NCBI GenBank assembly: GCA_947685225.1
Contig: CANTUV010000062.1
Location: forward strand, 16,264,501 to 16,328,500
Source of the DNA: Garcia nutans
Lineage: Eukaryota > Streptophyta > Magnoliopsida > Malpighiales > Euphorbiaceae
Reading direction: 5' to 3'
Length of the DNA: 64,000 bases
The notes below the pieces were generated by a model. That model was not told where the DNA came from, made no database searches, and saw only the letters and a list, made by a program, of their open reading frames with translations. Shown piece by piece: positions 44,575 through 56,234 of the stretch. Each line of letters starts with the position of its first letter. The stretch's first letter is position 1. The translations under genes were made by a program, and so were the position numbers.

Positions 44575-44740
44575 TCTCTTGAAGTTAGGTTGGATTGAAT
44601 CCTTGAAGCCTAATTGAGATGTTACCACCCTTGAAGCTAGGTTGGGTTGGTTCTTGAAGCCAAGTTGGGTTGATGCTTAGCATGCTTTGCTCCCCTTGAA
44701 GCTTGGTTGAACCTAATCCTTGAAGCCTAGTTGGGTTTAT
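44575..44740 (+). repeat. CTTGAAGCC-AGTTGGG short repeats in S3
   Basis: Six or so CCTTGAAGC + TAGGTTGGG blocks with 25-35 bp spacing. The T LTR has the same, longer, at 60070-60310. Confidence 0.75.
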
Positions 44741-45029
44741 GATATTGATAAATGTGATGATAAAACCAAAACATTAACTCTGAAAATTGAATGGCATATT
44801 AGTGTGTTTTGGGCCCATGCTTGTCTTTGTTTAGTGTTGATTATGAATGATTAAATGAATACTAATGAGGTATATAATAAGATGTTGAAATATGATATGT
44901 CTATTTATGTTGAGTTATGAAATGTAAAGGTATGTTGTTAGCTTTGCATATATGATGTTACATGTATAATATGGATTGAGAATTGGCATTGCATTGCATT
45001 AAAGCATAACATTAGCATGCATTATCTTA

Positions 45030-45066
45030 CTAAGCCGTTGGCTTAGCGCGATAGTGTTTAATCGCG
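45030..45066 (+). other. Twin stem-loops in S3
   Basis: CTAAGCC-GTT-GGCTTAG (45030-45046) directly followed by CGCGAT-AGTGTTTA-ATCGCG (45047-45066). Perfect stems, 430-460 bp before the LTR end. Confidence 0.8.
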
Positions 45067-45498
45067 CAGGTAATAGGGTTGAACCCGAGAGCTCTTCGAG
45101 ACCGAGTGAGAGTAGACAGTGAAGAGTTGATTTTGGAAACTTAAAGATCAAAGGAGACTTGCCAATCATGTATAACTCTTTTATATTTTGTAAAGTAAAG
45201 ATTTTAATGTACATATATGTATATTTGTAAATATGAAATTAAATGTTTTCATATATGTAAATATTTGATAAATTCCGCTGCGTAACAACTAAATGTATCT
45301 TTATATATATATCTATTTAGTTTTGTATTACAAGTTAATTACTTATCTTTCTATAATGTATACAATTGAAAAATTATGGTATCATTTAAAATGTTTTGAA
45401 TGTTAAAAAAATCTGTAGCATCTCTATGTTTAGTGCATGTATACTGCATTGTGGTGGTTGTAGTGTGCATGTATTGAATGTAGGGGTGTTACATGTGA

Positions 45499-47775
45499 TC
45501 ACATCTATTAGAAGTGATCATGGCAAAGAATTTGAGAATGAAAATTTTGAAAGTTTTTATAATGAACTTGGCATTTCACATAATTTTTCTGCTCCTAGAA
45601 CTCCACAACAAAATGGTGTGGTTGAAAGGAAAAATAGAACCTTGGTTGAAATGGCTAGAACAATGCTCAATGAATATGAAGTACCATCTTATTTTTGGGC
45701 AGAAGCCATCAATATAGCTTGTTACATTGCAAATCGTGTTTACAAAAGGCATTTAACTAATAAAACTTCTTATGAGCTATGGAATGGAAGAATTCCCAGA
45801 ATTGGATATTTTAGAGTATTTGGATGTAAATGCTTTATATTGAACACCAAAGAAAATCTTGGAAAATTTTCATCCAAATCAGATGAAGGCATATTCCTAG
45901 GATAATCATCATATAGCAAAGCATATAGAGCATTTAACATGAAAACTCTAGTTGTTGAAAAAACAATGCATGTTTTATTTGATGAATCATCTATACTTGA
46001 TCAAAAGAAAGGTAGTACTTTCAATGACCCTGCAGGTACTCTTGAACCTCATGAAACTATTGATGCTCCAAAGATCAATCAGTATGAACTTGAAGAAAAG
46101 ACTTAAGATCTACCTAAGGATTGGTAATACAAGAAAGATCATCCTAAAGAACTCATCATTGGTGAAACATCTAAGGGCGTAATTACTAGATCTAAAATTA
46201 ATCATATAGATGTTAATTTTGCTTTTGTTTCTCAAATTGAGCCAAAGACAATTGAGGAGGCTCTAAACGATGAAAGTTGGATGATTGCAATGCAAGATGA
46301 ACTTAATCAATTTGAAAGAAATAATGTTTGGCAACTCACTCCTAGTCCTACAGATCACTCTATCATGGGATACAAATGGGTCTATAGGAATAAGCTTGAT
46401 GAAAATGGTCACATTGTTAGGAACAAAGCAAGGTTGTTTGCCAAAGGCTATAATCAAGAAGAAGGTATTGACTATGATGAAACATTTTCCCCTGTAGCCA
46501 GATTAGAAGCAATTAGAATATTACTTGCTTTTGCATGTCACATGAACTTTAAATTCTTTCAAATGGATGTTAAAAGTGCATTTCTAAATGGACTTATAAG
46601 TGAAGAAGTTTATGTAGAACAACCTCCTAGTTTTGAAAACTACAAATTTCCTAATCATGTTTTCAAACTTACCAAAGCTTTATATGGATTGAAACAAGCA
46701 CCAAGAGCTTGGTATGATAAGCTAAGTGCATATTTGCTTGAAAGTGGTTTTTCAAAAGGAAAAGTAGATACAACTCTCTTTGTTAAAAAGGACAAACATA
46801 ACATTTTAATTGTACAAATTTATGTGGATGACATAATATTTGGAGCTACTAATGAAACCTTGTGCAAAGACTTTGCTTATTGTATGACTAGGGAATTTGA
46901 AATGAGCATGATGGGTGAACTCAAGTTCTTCCTTGAACTGTAAATCAAGCAATGTGAAGATGAGATCTTCATCAACCAATCCAAATATACAAAAGAACTC
47001 ATCAAGAAATTTGGAATGGATGGCTGCAAAAGCAAGACTCCTATAAGCACATTCTTGAAATTGGGTAAAGATGAAAATGGTAAAGCAATAGATGAAAAGA
47101 AATATCTAGGTATTATCGGATCACTACTTTACTTAACCGCTTCTAGACCTGATATAATGTATGGTGTTTGTCTTTGTGCTAGATTTCAAACTTGTCCTAA
47201 AGAATCACACTTGAATGCTACTAAGAGAATTTTGAAATATTTAAGTGGTACAATGCATTTAGGACTTTGGTATCCTAAAAACACATCATTTCATATCTTA
47301 GGTTTTTTAGATGCAGATTATGCTGGTAGTATCTTAGATAGAAAGAGCACAATAGGAGCATGTCACTTTCTTGGTAATTGTCTAGTTTCTTGGCATAGTA
47401 AGAAACAAGCATCGGTTGCTTTATCCACAACGGAAGCCGAATATGTTGTAGCATGTTTTTGTTGCACACAAGTATTATGGATGATACAACAATTGCTTGA
47501 CTATGGCAAAGTATTTAACAACATCTCCATTAAATGTGACAACACTAGTGCTATCAATTTGTCTAAAAATCCAATCCAACACTCTAGATCCAAACATATA
47601 GATATTAGACATCATTTTTTTGAGAGAAAATGTACAAAATCAGAATATAGTCCTAAAGTTTATAGATACTCATAATCAACTTGCTGATATCTTTACAAAA
47701 CCTTTCAATGAAGATAGGCTCAACTTTATTAAACTTAATTTTGGTATGATTGATGGAATTACCCTGAATGAATAA
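45499..47775 (+). pseudogene. SIRE-like integrase end, RT and RNase H
   Basis: Integrase resumes with RSDHGKEFEN, TPQQNGVVERKN (catalytic D and E seen) and YFRVFGCKCF. Stops occur at about 45903, 46105, 46125 and 46941. RT (46281-46943) shows NDESWMIAMQDELNQFERN, FQMDVKSAFLNG, LYGLKQAPRAWY and YVDDIIFG with its catalytic DD intact. RNase H (47016-47675) shows FLDADYAGS, RKSTIGACHF, SWHSKKQASV and STTEAEYV. A frameshift near 47620 precedes the C-terminal THNQLADIFTKPF end and the TAA at 47773-47775. Except for these breaks all parts share one frame. Confidence 0.9.
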
Positions 47776-48320
47776 AAATTTGGATTTCAATTTCTTAAAA
47801 TTTTTGCTTAAAATTGTAAAAATCCTTCATCTTTTTTGACTCTTTCATTTCTGAGTCACTCGCGTTTGCTCCAATGCCTTTAGCGATCGCTATCTTACCA
47901 GCCAGATTCATCTAAATTAATACCTCTGTGCGTAGTCGAGAAATCTTGTGCCGGTCGCAATAATTTGAACAGTTTCGACCATTACAGACTTTCTCTGCAC
48001 CCGTAAGTGCACTAATTTTGTTAATGGTCACTATAGTACATTTCGCAATCGCACCTATACAAATAGGCGACCGCACTCTATACACTCTGTTCAAAATTTT
48101 GTAACCGTTGGCTCCATGACAGGTCGCGTTTCTTAACTCTGAACAGTCATAAATGACTATTTTCTTAATTTCTTCTATTTAAGACCATTATACATCAGTT
48201 TCTTGGATATTTTACTTCTTATAACATACAAACTTCCCTCCAGATCTCTAAAATATTCTCAAGATCATCTCCTTCTCAAAACACTCTATTTTCCAATTTT
48301 CGTCCTGTTCTGCAACTCTA
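47776..48320 (+). promoter_or_regulatory. Spacer between pol and extra ORF, LTR-like motifs
   Basis: No gene. Repeats GCGATCGC, CCGGTCGC, GCGACCGC and GGTCGCG (47880-48130) resemble the LTR motif array. A TATTTAAG element lies at about 48176, some 145 bp before the ATG at 48321. This could be an internal promoter for the extra ORF; inference only. Confidence 0.4.
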
Positions 48321-49718
48321 ATGGCTCCCAAAAAGAAAATAACCTCCAAAGGGAAAGGGAAAGGAAAGAAACCTTCAGGAATCATCATAAGAGAACCAAT
48401 AGTTGATCCTCCATCTCCTCCATAGTCTAGAAGAGGTGAGAAAATTCATAAACCTCACCACCAAACCCCTGAGGAAGATGTGAGATATGCCATGCTGAAG
48501 AGAAAGAAAGTTGAGGGAACCAAATCTCCTTTTGGTGGGATGCTCTCTGCCCTCAACATTAAAGATGAGATTGAAAGTTTACTTGATGTTCTTGGCTGGA
48601 GGAAATTCATATTTCCTGAAGAGGTAGGCTATTCTAGTTTAAGTAAGGAATTTCTCATGTCTTTTCAGATTGAAAAGAGTGCAAGTTCTGCACTAGGGTG
48701 GTATGGGGATAGATTTAAGTTATTTGACCAATACCAAGCCTTAACATTAGAAGACTTTGGCAAAATCTAGGACTTTCTTGTTGATGGAATAACCTCCTAC
48801 AATGATTTAACCTTCTCCAACCAAACACTCTCTACCTTTTGGCAAGAAATTTCTGTGGAAACCTCATTTGAAAAAGAGTCAAAAGCTAGACACACTAAAT
48901 CTCTCACCCATTGGATGCTTCATAGGATCATCACCTACACCATTCATCAAAGGGCTGAAGGGAATGAAAAGGTAACAAAAAGAGACCTCATCTTCTTATA
49001 TGCTTTCACCCACAACATCCAAATGAACACAACCAAGTTCTTGATTGACACTCTATATCATCATGCTGTTACAAGAACTGGAACTTTCTTCTTGTCCTCA
49101 CAAATAACTCAAATAGCTAGGCACATGAACTTACTAAATGATCTCAACTTAGCTACCTTGAGAAACCCTTTCAATCTTGCCTCTAGTGCCATCACCATTG
49201 ACTATTTAGAACATGCTGGCCGTGTAAGGAAGATTGAGGGTACATATGTGTATTACTTTGGCAAATGAGGTATTGTGGATAGACAAAAGAAAAGACCAAG
49301 ATACACAATTGAGGAAGAAGGACACTCTTTTGAAGTTGCTGTTGAACTTCCTCCAAAAACTACTTCATCTAAACCTACCCAGGAAACTACTTCATCTCCT
49401 ACAAAACTCATTCTCAAAGCTATCAACTCTCTCTCGATGAAACTCTCTTGATTCAAGAAAAGTGTCTCCAAAAGATTCCATCACTTGATCAAGAGAATTG
49501 ACCTTATATCTCACATGCATCATGATCTCTATGACATGTAAGGCAAACTGGACTTGCCTCAATGCAATCTTAAGCATTGGGATATAAGTGATCATACACA
49601 AAGTCTTCCTGAAGAAGAAGAGTCCATCAGCACTAGCTCTACCTCTAATGTACCTCTTGATAAGGGAAAAGCTCCTTTAGAAGAAGAATAGATAGATGAT
49701 GATGAAGATTCTGATTAG
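48321..49718 (+). pseudogene. Extra ORF after copia pol (SIRE env position), function unknown
   Basis: One reading frame of 466 codons from ATG 48321 (MAPKKKITSKGKGKGKKPSG, Lys-rich and NLS-like) to TAG 49716-49718, broken by TAG 48423, TAG 48768, TGA 49266, TGA near 49449, TAA near 49540 and TAG near 49688. The middle (48850-49265) is the best conserved: HWMLHRIITYTIHQR, FLYAFTHNIQMNTTKFLID, SSQITQIARHMN. This resembles the plant retroelement ORF1-like (ATHILA ORF-1 type) or mobile-domain proteins rather than a viral envelope; that is a weak recollection. The tail is Ser/Pro-rich, then acidic. No signal peptide or clear membrane helix is visible. Confidence 0.65.
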
Positions 49719-50168
49719 TTTATTTTTTTCCTGTTTTTGGTTATGTTTTGTTGTTTTCTTTTATCTTGTTCCTATCTTACATTATCCTTGTACTTCCCTC
49801 TATCATTAAACATTTTGTTTGTTATACACCAAGTTGTTCATTATCTTTATATATTTTCTTCTATGCATTCTGCCTATGACAATGGGGGAGAAAGATAGCC
49901 AAATGATAGGAATGATTATTGAATGATTGTTTACTAATGCAAGATAGCCAAATGATATAAATGTTATTAAAATAGGAATGATTGTTTACCAATGCACCAA
50001 GTTATACTCCAACATAAAACATGAGTCATGCATATGTTTAGGGGGAGCATTATAACAAATTTATTAACATTCAACACATGAGCAATTTGAATAAGGAAAG
50101 ATTGTGAGCCAATTAAGTTAATTTATATCTTCATTCCATTTGATTGTCAAAGTCAAAATGGGGGAGAT
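49719..50168 (+). other. 3' untranslated region and PPT of the SIRE-like unit
   Basis: T-rich then A+T-rich DNA ending AAAATGGGGGAGAT (50155-50168) against the 3' LTR. AAGATAGCCAAATGATA blocks occur twice (about 49893 and 49942) and echo the LTR start. No gene. Confidence 0.7.
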
Positions 50169-51528
50169 TGTTAGCCAAATGATCTCAATTTTGATCCTTG
50201 ACAACTCAAATTGAATGACTTATTTAACATGTGTTTGAAGAAGCTTGTTGCAGGATTAGGTTGTTTCAAATAAAATTGAACAGAGCATGTTTAGCGGTCG
50301 CACAAGACATGGAGACGACCGCCCCATTCCATTGAAGGATGAAACCATATCAAAGTAGTTTTCGTGGTCAGAAACCCGACCTCAGTCGCGACCGCACTGA
50401 CACAAGAGTGACCATCCTACATTCATGGACGACCGCAACACAAGAAACCCAAATCATCCAAATTACAGTTAGGTTTGCGGTGACAAGAACGGTGAAGGAT
50501 ACGGTATTGCTTATCACTTTAGCGACCGCCCTTTGATATCCGTGACCGCTTTGATGATTCATGAGAAATCTGCTTAAACTGACAGTAGTGCTCGTGTCCT
50601 AAGGTGCGTCTAGAAGTTCGATGCTAGTGTCTCAACTCGACTGCGAGATGTCACCTAGGGCGACCGCGAAATTCATATTTAGGCAGACTTTCATTTTGCC
50701 CAATTAGAGAATGCCACGTGTGATGACCATTATAAACTCACTTCAGCATTCAAAAAGGGTGACCGCACCTATATACGTGCGACCATCCCGACAACCACAG
50801 CATGGGCAAGATTCCTGCTGCAGAGCACTCAAATTCGACTGTTGAAGCAAATTAAATGCAGCGACCGTTCCTTGACCAAGGACGACCACGTTTGACATGA
50901 GCGCGACCATCCTTGTATGAAGGACGACCGCAAAATGCTTCGAACAGTTTACTGAAAAAGGTCTAAACTGCCAAGACTTTATTCTCAGTATCTATAATGG
51001 CTAGTTAGACCACATTGGCTATAAATACATTGCTACTCTAAGAAAAATACAATGATGTGAAGAGAGAATCAAAGATTTTATAGCCAAGCAACATATTTTC
51101 TTTCACTTAAAACTTACATTTGAATTGTAATGAATGTTAGGTGTAAGCATTGAAAACACCATTGTAAAAGTTTGAGTCTGAGCTTGGAAAACACTTAGGT
51201 TGTGAGAGTGAGCCTGGTAAAACTCTTGTAAAGGTTGTGAGAGTAAGCCTAGTAAAAATCTTGTAAGTGGTTTGAGTGTTAGCCTTAGTAAAACACTTGT
51301 CAAGTTAGGTGTGAACTTGTAAAAACACCAAAGTTGGAAGTGAGCTTGTAAAACTTCAAAGATTAGTGAAACCTTAACAAGTTATTAAGAAAGTGGATGT
51401 AGGATTGAAGAAAATCCGAACCACTATAAATCTTATGCGTTCTTTCTTTTATTCACTACTCAACCATTTCTATATTTCGCATTTCTCGTTTGTTGAGTTT
51501 TTAATTTTCCATCATTTCTAGAGGAAAC
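50169..51528 (+). repeat. SIRE-like 3' LTR, 3' end missing
   Basis: Matches 39569-40970 to GAGGAAAC; the last 40 bp or so, ending in GGGACAACA, are absent. About 280 bp of flanking LTR D is missing too, so one deletion removed both sides of the right junction. Confidence 0.85.
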
Positions 51529-53688
51529 AACTCATTAGTGGTACAAGCATAGTGGTACAATATAGATCAATGTGATGCTAATATACAACACATTTGAATA
51601 TAACAACTCATTACATTATATCTCCATATATATATATATATCATTTGCATCACATTTCATAATTCACATTAAAGCAAAGACAAACATGGGCCCAAAAAGG
51701 ATCTAATATACTATTCAAAGTTCATAGTTACTGCTTTGGTCCATATTGACACCTTGTGTCTAGCCCCATAGGCAATACATCCATGGATAATGTAATAGCC
51801 CTAGTCTCTTGGACCTTAACCTGGCTACACCCTTAGGTCCCAATATCTTGGTCCTCAACCCGGCTAGACTGCTACAGTTTTTTAGGCTTACAACCTAGTC
51901 TTTTCACCCCAAAAACATCATATTTATCAGCTGGGCCCGGTTTACGGCCTAGTCTTTTCACCTGCCCAGCAATTCAAAGGCATGTCGCCAAACCCAGAAC
52001 TCTGAAAATTGAATAACATACTAGGCACACAATTTATTCATATATCTCATTATCAAATACTTTCATAATTCCATTCTTATTTTCTCATGATCAAATTAGG
52101 CACATTGCCTTAATATATCATCATTTTCTCAACTTTTTCATTCTATTCTTTTGTATCAATATCAATTTGTCACATTATGATTTCACATATCTTATCACAT
52201 TATTCCACATTTCATTTCATATACAACACATTACTCAATTGCTTTAATACATCATTATAATTCACATTATGCATATCATAACATATAACTTATTCATCAA
52301 TAATATATCAAGTAACTTAAAACATTTCTCAACTAAATGTATTAAGTCCCAATGTCATGTAAATGTATGCAATCATTCAAAGCTTGTACTTACATCTAAA
52401 AGCAACAACACCACTCTATCAACCTCCTCTTCCAAGATGTCCCTCAAACCTTGGATTGGGTAACTCAATTCTCTTCAAAACCTAATCCAATGGTGATTAT
52501 AAATACTCACTTAGTGATTCACATAAGAAAACAGGAATAAGAACTATCTAGGGCAAACTATACACTTGACACGCTCAACAACACGGGCGTGTCCCTGATC
52601 ATGCCCTAAACCCACAACAAAGAAGCTTTGACATGCTCAGTGACATGGGCGTGTCACTGCACATGTCAATTATCCTCCAACATAGAAGCTATGACATGCT
52701 CAGTGATATGGGCGTGTCACTGGACTTGTCAATTATCCAACAACACAGAAGCTATGACACACTCCGTGACATGGGCGTGTCATTGGATGTGTCAATCTAC
52801 TATAATACAGAAGTTGTGACACGCTCAGTGACATGGGAGTGTCACTGGATGTGTCACCAACCCAGAAAATAGAACCAACGACACAAAAATGCCTCATCCA
52901 AAAATCATCTCTATACCCTTATCAACACCACACAAACTCAACCAAATCCATCAACATAGCATATAATACTTGAAGAAACATTAAAACAACTCAATTACAA
53001 ACATCAAAACACAATCATAACCATATTCACAACTCAAAGTCACAACACCCACAACTCTTGTCTCTTTCAACAAACTTGACCCTTTCTTTTCAATCCAACC
53101 CAAAAAATCAAAGTTAACAAAATAAAACAACCTCAAACATACCAAATCAACCATAAACACATCTACAATAACCATTCAACAAACCCATCAACACAAACTC
53201 AAAAGAAATCAAAGAAACAAGTTGGAAACTTACCAAAAGTGAAGAAAATCCTTAGAACTCCAACATGATCACTTGAAATCCTTCAAATCCTTTAATTTGG
53301 AAGCAATAAAATCTCTCCCTCTTGAAGATGGTGGTGATGGCCGGCCCAAGAAGAAAGAAGAAGAAGAAGAAGCAAAGTCAAACCACACTCTTGTCTTTTA
53401 ACCAAACACTTTCCCCAAATCACTCTCCACCAAACAATTTAACATTATAATATTAAACCCATTTATGTCATCTTCCACTATCTTTAATTAAATCTATTTA
53501 ATTAATCAAAATATCTCTTGACCAAATAAGCTATAGACTTGTATATATATTGTATATATCTTCATATACAAAGCATATAAACATCTTCCAATTATCTTTC
53601 ACTTAATTACATTTACACTCAAAATCATCTAATTAATTCTCACAAATAATATTTTCACAAATTTTAGGTTATTATTTGGGATATTACA
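51529..53688 (-). repeat. LTR D, second piece (reversed Tekay-like LTR)
   Basis: Reverse of the T/S3 LTR family: TTAGTGGTACAAGC near 51537 aligns with about 60675 of T, and the end TTTGGGATATTACA is the reversed LTR start. It contains the dyad array (52565-52860) and GAAGAAGAAG repeats near 53350. Right TSD is TGGTT (53689-53693), against CGGTT on the left. No gene. Confidence 0.8.
52565..52860. repeat. GACACGCTC/GGGCGTGTC dyad array in D
   Basis: Four to five units of about 60 bp: GACATGCTCAGTGACATGGG then CGTGTCACTG. Repetition makes short frames open; these are not genes. Confidence 0.8.
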
Positions 53689-53693
53689 TGGTT

Positions 53694-54360
53694 AAGGCTA
53701 AAATGGGTAGAATAGCTCAAAAAAGAAGTCGCTAAGCAGATACAAGTGAAGTTCCTTGAGGTAATAAATTATCTTGACTGGTTAGCTAACATAGTTTTCG
53801 TACCAAAGAAATATGGAAGAAGGTTTAGGCAATCAGGGATATGCCAACCCTTGTGACGGGGAAAGAAGTTCAGGGTTTATTGGCAGATTACAGCACATCA
53901 GCAGGTTCATAGCCAAGTTTACCATGATTTGTGAACCAATCTTCAAATTACTTAAAAAAAACCAACTAGTCAAGTGGAATGAATAGTGTCAAAGGGACTT
54001 TGAGTGTATAAAATAGTATTTACTAAATCCGCCTATTTTAAAACCATCTATAATCGGTAGACCTTTATTATTGTACTTAGTAGTAGAAGATGAGTCGATA
54101 GAAGCAATGGTAGCACAAGCGGACGAATCAGGAGTCAGGTATGCAATTTACTATTTGATTAGAAAGCTCCTACCTTATGAGATTTAGTATAGTATCATTG
54201 AAAAGACTTCGATAGCTATGGTTTGTTCGTCTAAGAAGTTATGGCATTGCTTTCAATATTATAGTGTGCAAGCAATTTCCAGGATGGATCTAATGAAGTA
54301 TTTAAGGGAAACACACTCGTTGATCAACAAATATGGTAGATGATTGATAATTTTAGAAGA
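53694..54360 (+). pseudogene. Z RT remnant and first RNase H
   Basis: RT resumes (VKFLEVINYLDWLANIVFVP, KKYGRRFRQ) and then jumps to the thumb/connection (MPTLVTGKEVQGLL, RFIAKFTMICEPIFKLLKKN). The palm with the YxDD catalytic motif is deleted, roughly 700 bp. The first RNase H follows, with LLLYLVVEDESIEAMVAQAD and IEKTSIAMV, and with internal stops. The element could not reverse transcribe without help. Confidence 0.75.
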
Positions 54361-55000
54361 ATTTGAGATTTAGTATATAACCAGGAAAACCATCAAAGGA
54401 AGAGCAGTAGTCAAATTCATGGCTCCACAATCATTGCCTAACAATGAAGAAGTGATCTTAGAATTTCTCGATAAAAATTTAGAGGCCATAGACGTGCAAG
54501 GGTGGAAGATGTATTTTGAAAGAGTAGTAAATAGAAAAGGGACTGGTATGGGAGTAATTTTAGAATCGAATGAAGGAGAGCTCATCCCTTTAGCTAATAA
54601 GTTGAAATTTAGGGCAACCAATAACATGGTGGAGTACGAAGCATGCATTTTTGGTTTGAAAACCTTATCTACTATGAAGGTTGATATAGTGCAGGTCTTT
54701 AGTGATTCTTTACTAGTGGTGTCCTAAGTAAATTGAGAATGGGAATTGAAAGAAGAAAATTTGTAACCATACCATGATTATTTAAGCATGATGAAGAAGA
54801 ATTTCAATGAGTGCAAGTTTATACACTTGTCAAGAGAAGAAAATCGGATGGCCTATGGCCTAGCCACCCTAGCTTCGGTATTGGAAGATCATGTTAAGTT
54901 ATTTCTTAAGCCTCTGGTTTTGATCATTTCCTTAACTCCTTGTTATGAGTATGAGACAATTATAGAAACTGATATGATATGGACCATGATGCGTGGTACG
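54361..55000 (+). pseudogene. Second (archaeal-like) RNase H of Z
   Basis: WKMYFERVVNRKGTGMGVIL, NMVEYEACIFGLKTL, VFSDSLLVV and LSREENRMAYGLATLAS match the extra RNase H typical of Tat/Ogre elements. Of the catalytic set, E (VEYEA) and D (SDSLL) remain. The first D is replaced (YFE in place of YFD) and the last D is Y (RMAY in place of RMAD). A TAA at 54725-54727 interrupts it. Confidence 0.8.
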
Positions 55001-55830
55001 ACACCATAAGATGATTCTTGGAAAGTAGGGAATATCCACAAGATGTAACGAAGGAAGAGAGAAGGGCTATAAGGTGATGTCTTTGCAATATATTACCTTC
55101 CATGGAGAGTTGTATCAAAGATGTCCTGACAGGGTGCAGTTAAGATGCCTGAGGAAGTCTAAAGTTGAGAAAATCATATCCGAAAATATGCATGAAAAGT
55201 TATGGACCCCATATGAACAGGTTGGCCCTGGTTTAGAAGATAATGCGATAAGGTTACTATTGGCTGACCATGGAGAGAGATTGTATAGATTTTTTGAAGA
55301 AGTTCTAGTAATGCCAATTGAATGGGAACTTGAATCACTTACCTCTTGAAGAATTGCATTCTATGTCTTCACCCTAACCCTTCACAACTTAGGGAATTAA
55401 CATTATTGGAGAGATACATCCAATGGCTTTGAATGATCACCAATTCATTATAGTAGTAGTGGGTTGAGGCCAAATCTTTCAATAAGCTAGGGGCAAGGCA
55501 AATGGCTAGATTTATTTAAAAGAACCTCATCTGCAGGTATGGAGTCCCGCATAGTATAATATCTAACAATGGGGTGCAGTTTTAAGGAGCCATTAGGGAT
55601 TTATTCTTGAAGTACAAGATTTGTCACCACTGGTCTTCTACTTATAGACCGAAGGCTAATGGTGTAGTGGAAGAAACGAACAAGAAAAGTTTAGACTTGG
55701 TTGGGAAGGGCATATGTTGTGAAACATGTTATGAACAAGGGTGCAGTCACATTGTCAGACATGTATGGGAATGAGTTTAGTGAGCCAGTAAACATTGACA
55801 GATTGAAGAGGTTTTATGTTTGAAAATAAT
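55001..55830 (+). pseudogene. Integrase remnant of Z
   Basis: Heavily broken. Recognisable pieces are ITFHGELYQRCPD (55080-55130, N-terminal zinc-domain lead-in), ICRYGVPHSIISNNGVQF (about 55525-55580, the core D changed to N) and STYRPKANGVVEETNKK (about 55635-55690, with the catalytic E). Much of the zinc domain and the core between the first and second D are deleted. Confidence 0.7.
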
Positions 55831-55831
55831 A

Positions 55832-56000
55832 ATAAAAAAAGCTCACTAGGTTGAAAACCTGAAACGGTAGCCTATGCAAAATAAAGCAGTCTGCTAGTTT
55901 CAAAAACCCAAAAGGGCAGGCTAGGCAACAATTAGGGTTAAATGAGAGAAAATTTTCAATTAGAAAACCCAAAAGGGCTGGTTGACGACAGGGTTGATCT
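55832..56000 (+). repeat. TTGAAAACCC-AAGGGC repeats after integrase, part 1
   Basis: Three degenerate units of about 50 bp, each with TTGAAAACCC...AAGGG(C/T)...CTAGGCAA. They continue at 56645-56935. Confidence 0.75.
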
Positions 56001-56234
56001 ATTGTATGTTGGTTTTATGTTTTAAGTTGTCCTCCAATTTAATAAAATAGAGTTAATGTTAAAATTGTTCTATGTACACTATTTCGAATAATCTGACCAT
56101 TAGGTAAACAAAATAACACAATAGCAAAAAGTGATGATAAATTATAAAAGAAAGGAAAACATCTTTTTATTATAAATATTGTTCATCTTAACATCACCGC
56201 ATCTAAAGAATTAACAAATGCAAAATTTATGGCA

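Larger units (their letters stand above)
42941..45493 (+). mobile_element. S3: Tekay-like solo LTR (2553 bp), TSD TGTGA
   Basis: TGTAATATCC to GGGGTGTTACA with perfect TGTGA duplications (42936-42940, 45494-45498), in the middle of copia integrase. No internal domains, hence a solo LTR. It includes the GACACG/CGTGTC cluster (43830-44075), GCCATTGT-type hairpins (44405-44460), the CCTTGAAGC-TAGGTTGGG repeats (44575-44740) and twin stem-loops (45030-45066), in the same order as LTR T. Confidence 0.95.
38539..51528 (+). mobile_element. SIRE-like copia element in a three-LTR tandem array
   Basis: Order: LTR fragment (38539-38905), 3'-internal fragment (38906-39568), full LTR (39569-40970), gag-pol plus extra ORF (40971-50168), LTR (50169-51528, lacking its last 40 bp or so). 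RT/RNase H motifs (YVDDIIFGATNETLCKDF, ALSTTEAEYV, SRPDIMYGVCLCARF), long LTRs and an extra ORF after pol fit the SIRE/Maximus lineage. Such an array suggests unequal recombination followed by deletion of most of the first unit. S3 is nested in it. All proteins are broken by stops or shifts. Confidence 0.85.

Noticed and set aside
52628..52872. Cys/Trp-rich repeats (MTCSVTWACHWTCQLS) suggesting a small secreted protein
   Set aside because: Arises from the dyad array of LTR D; similar frames appear in T on the other strand (59045-59313), showing repeat origin.
38163..53688. Treating the 15.5-kb block as one giant retrotransposon
   Set aside because: Its interior is a copia array with its own LTRs, PBS and PPT, and the outer ends match a reversed Tekay-like LTR; nesting explains it better.
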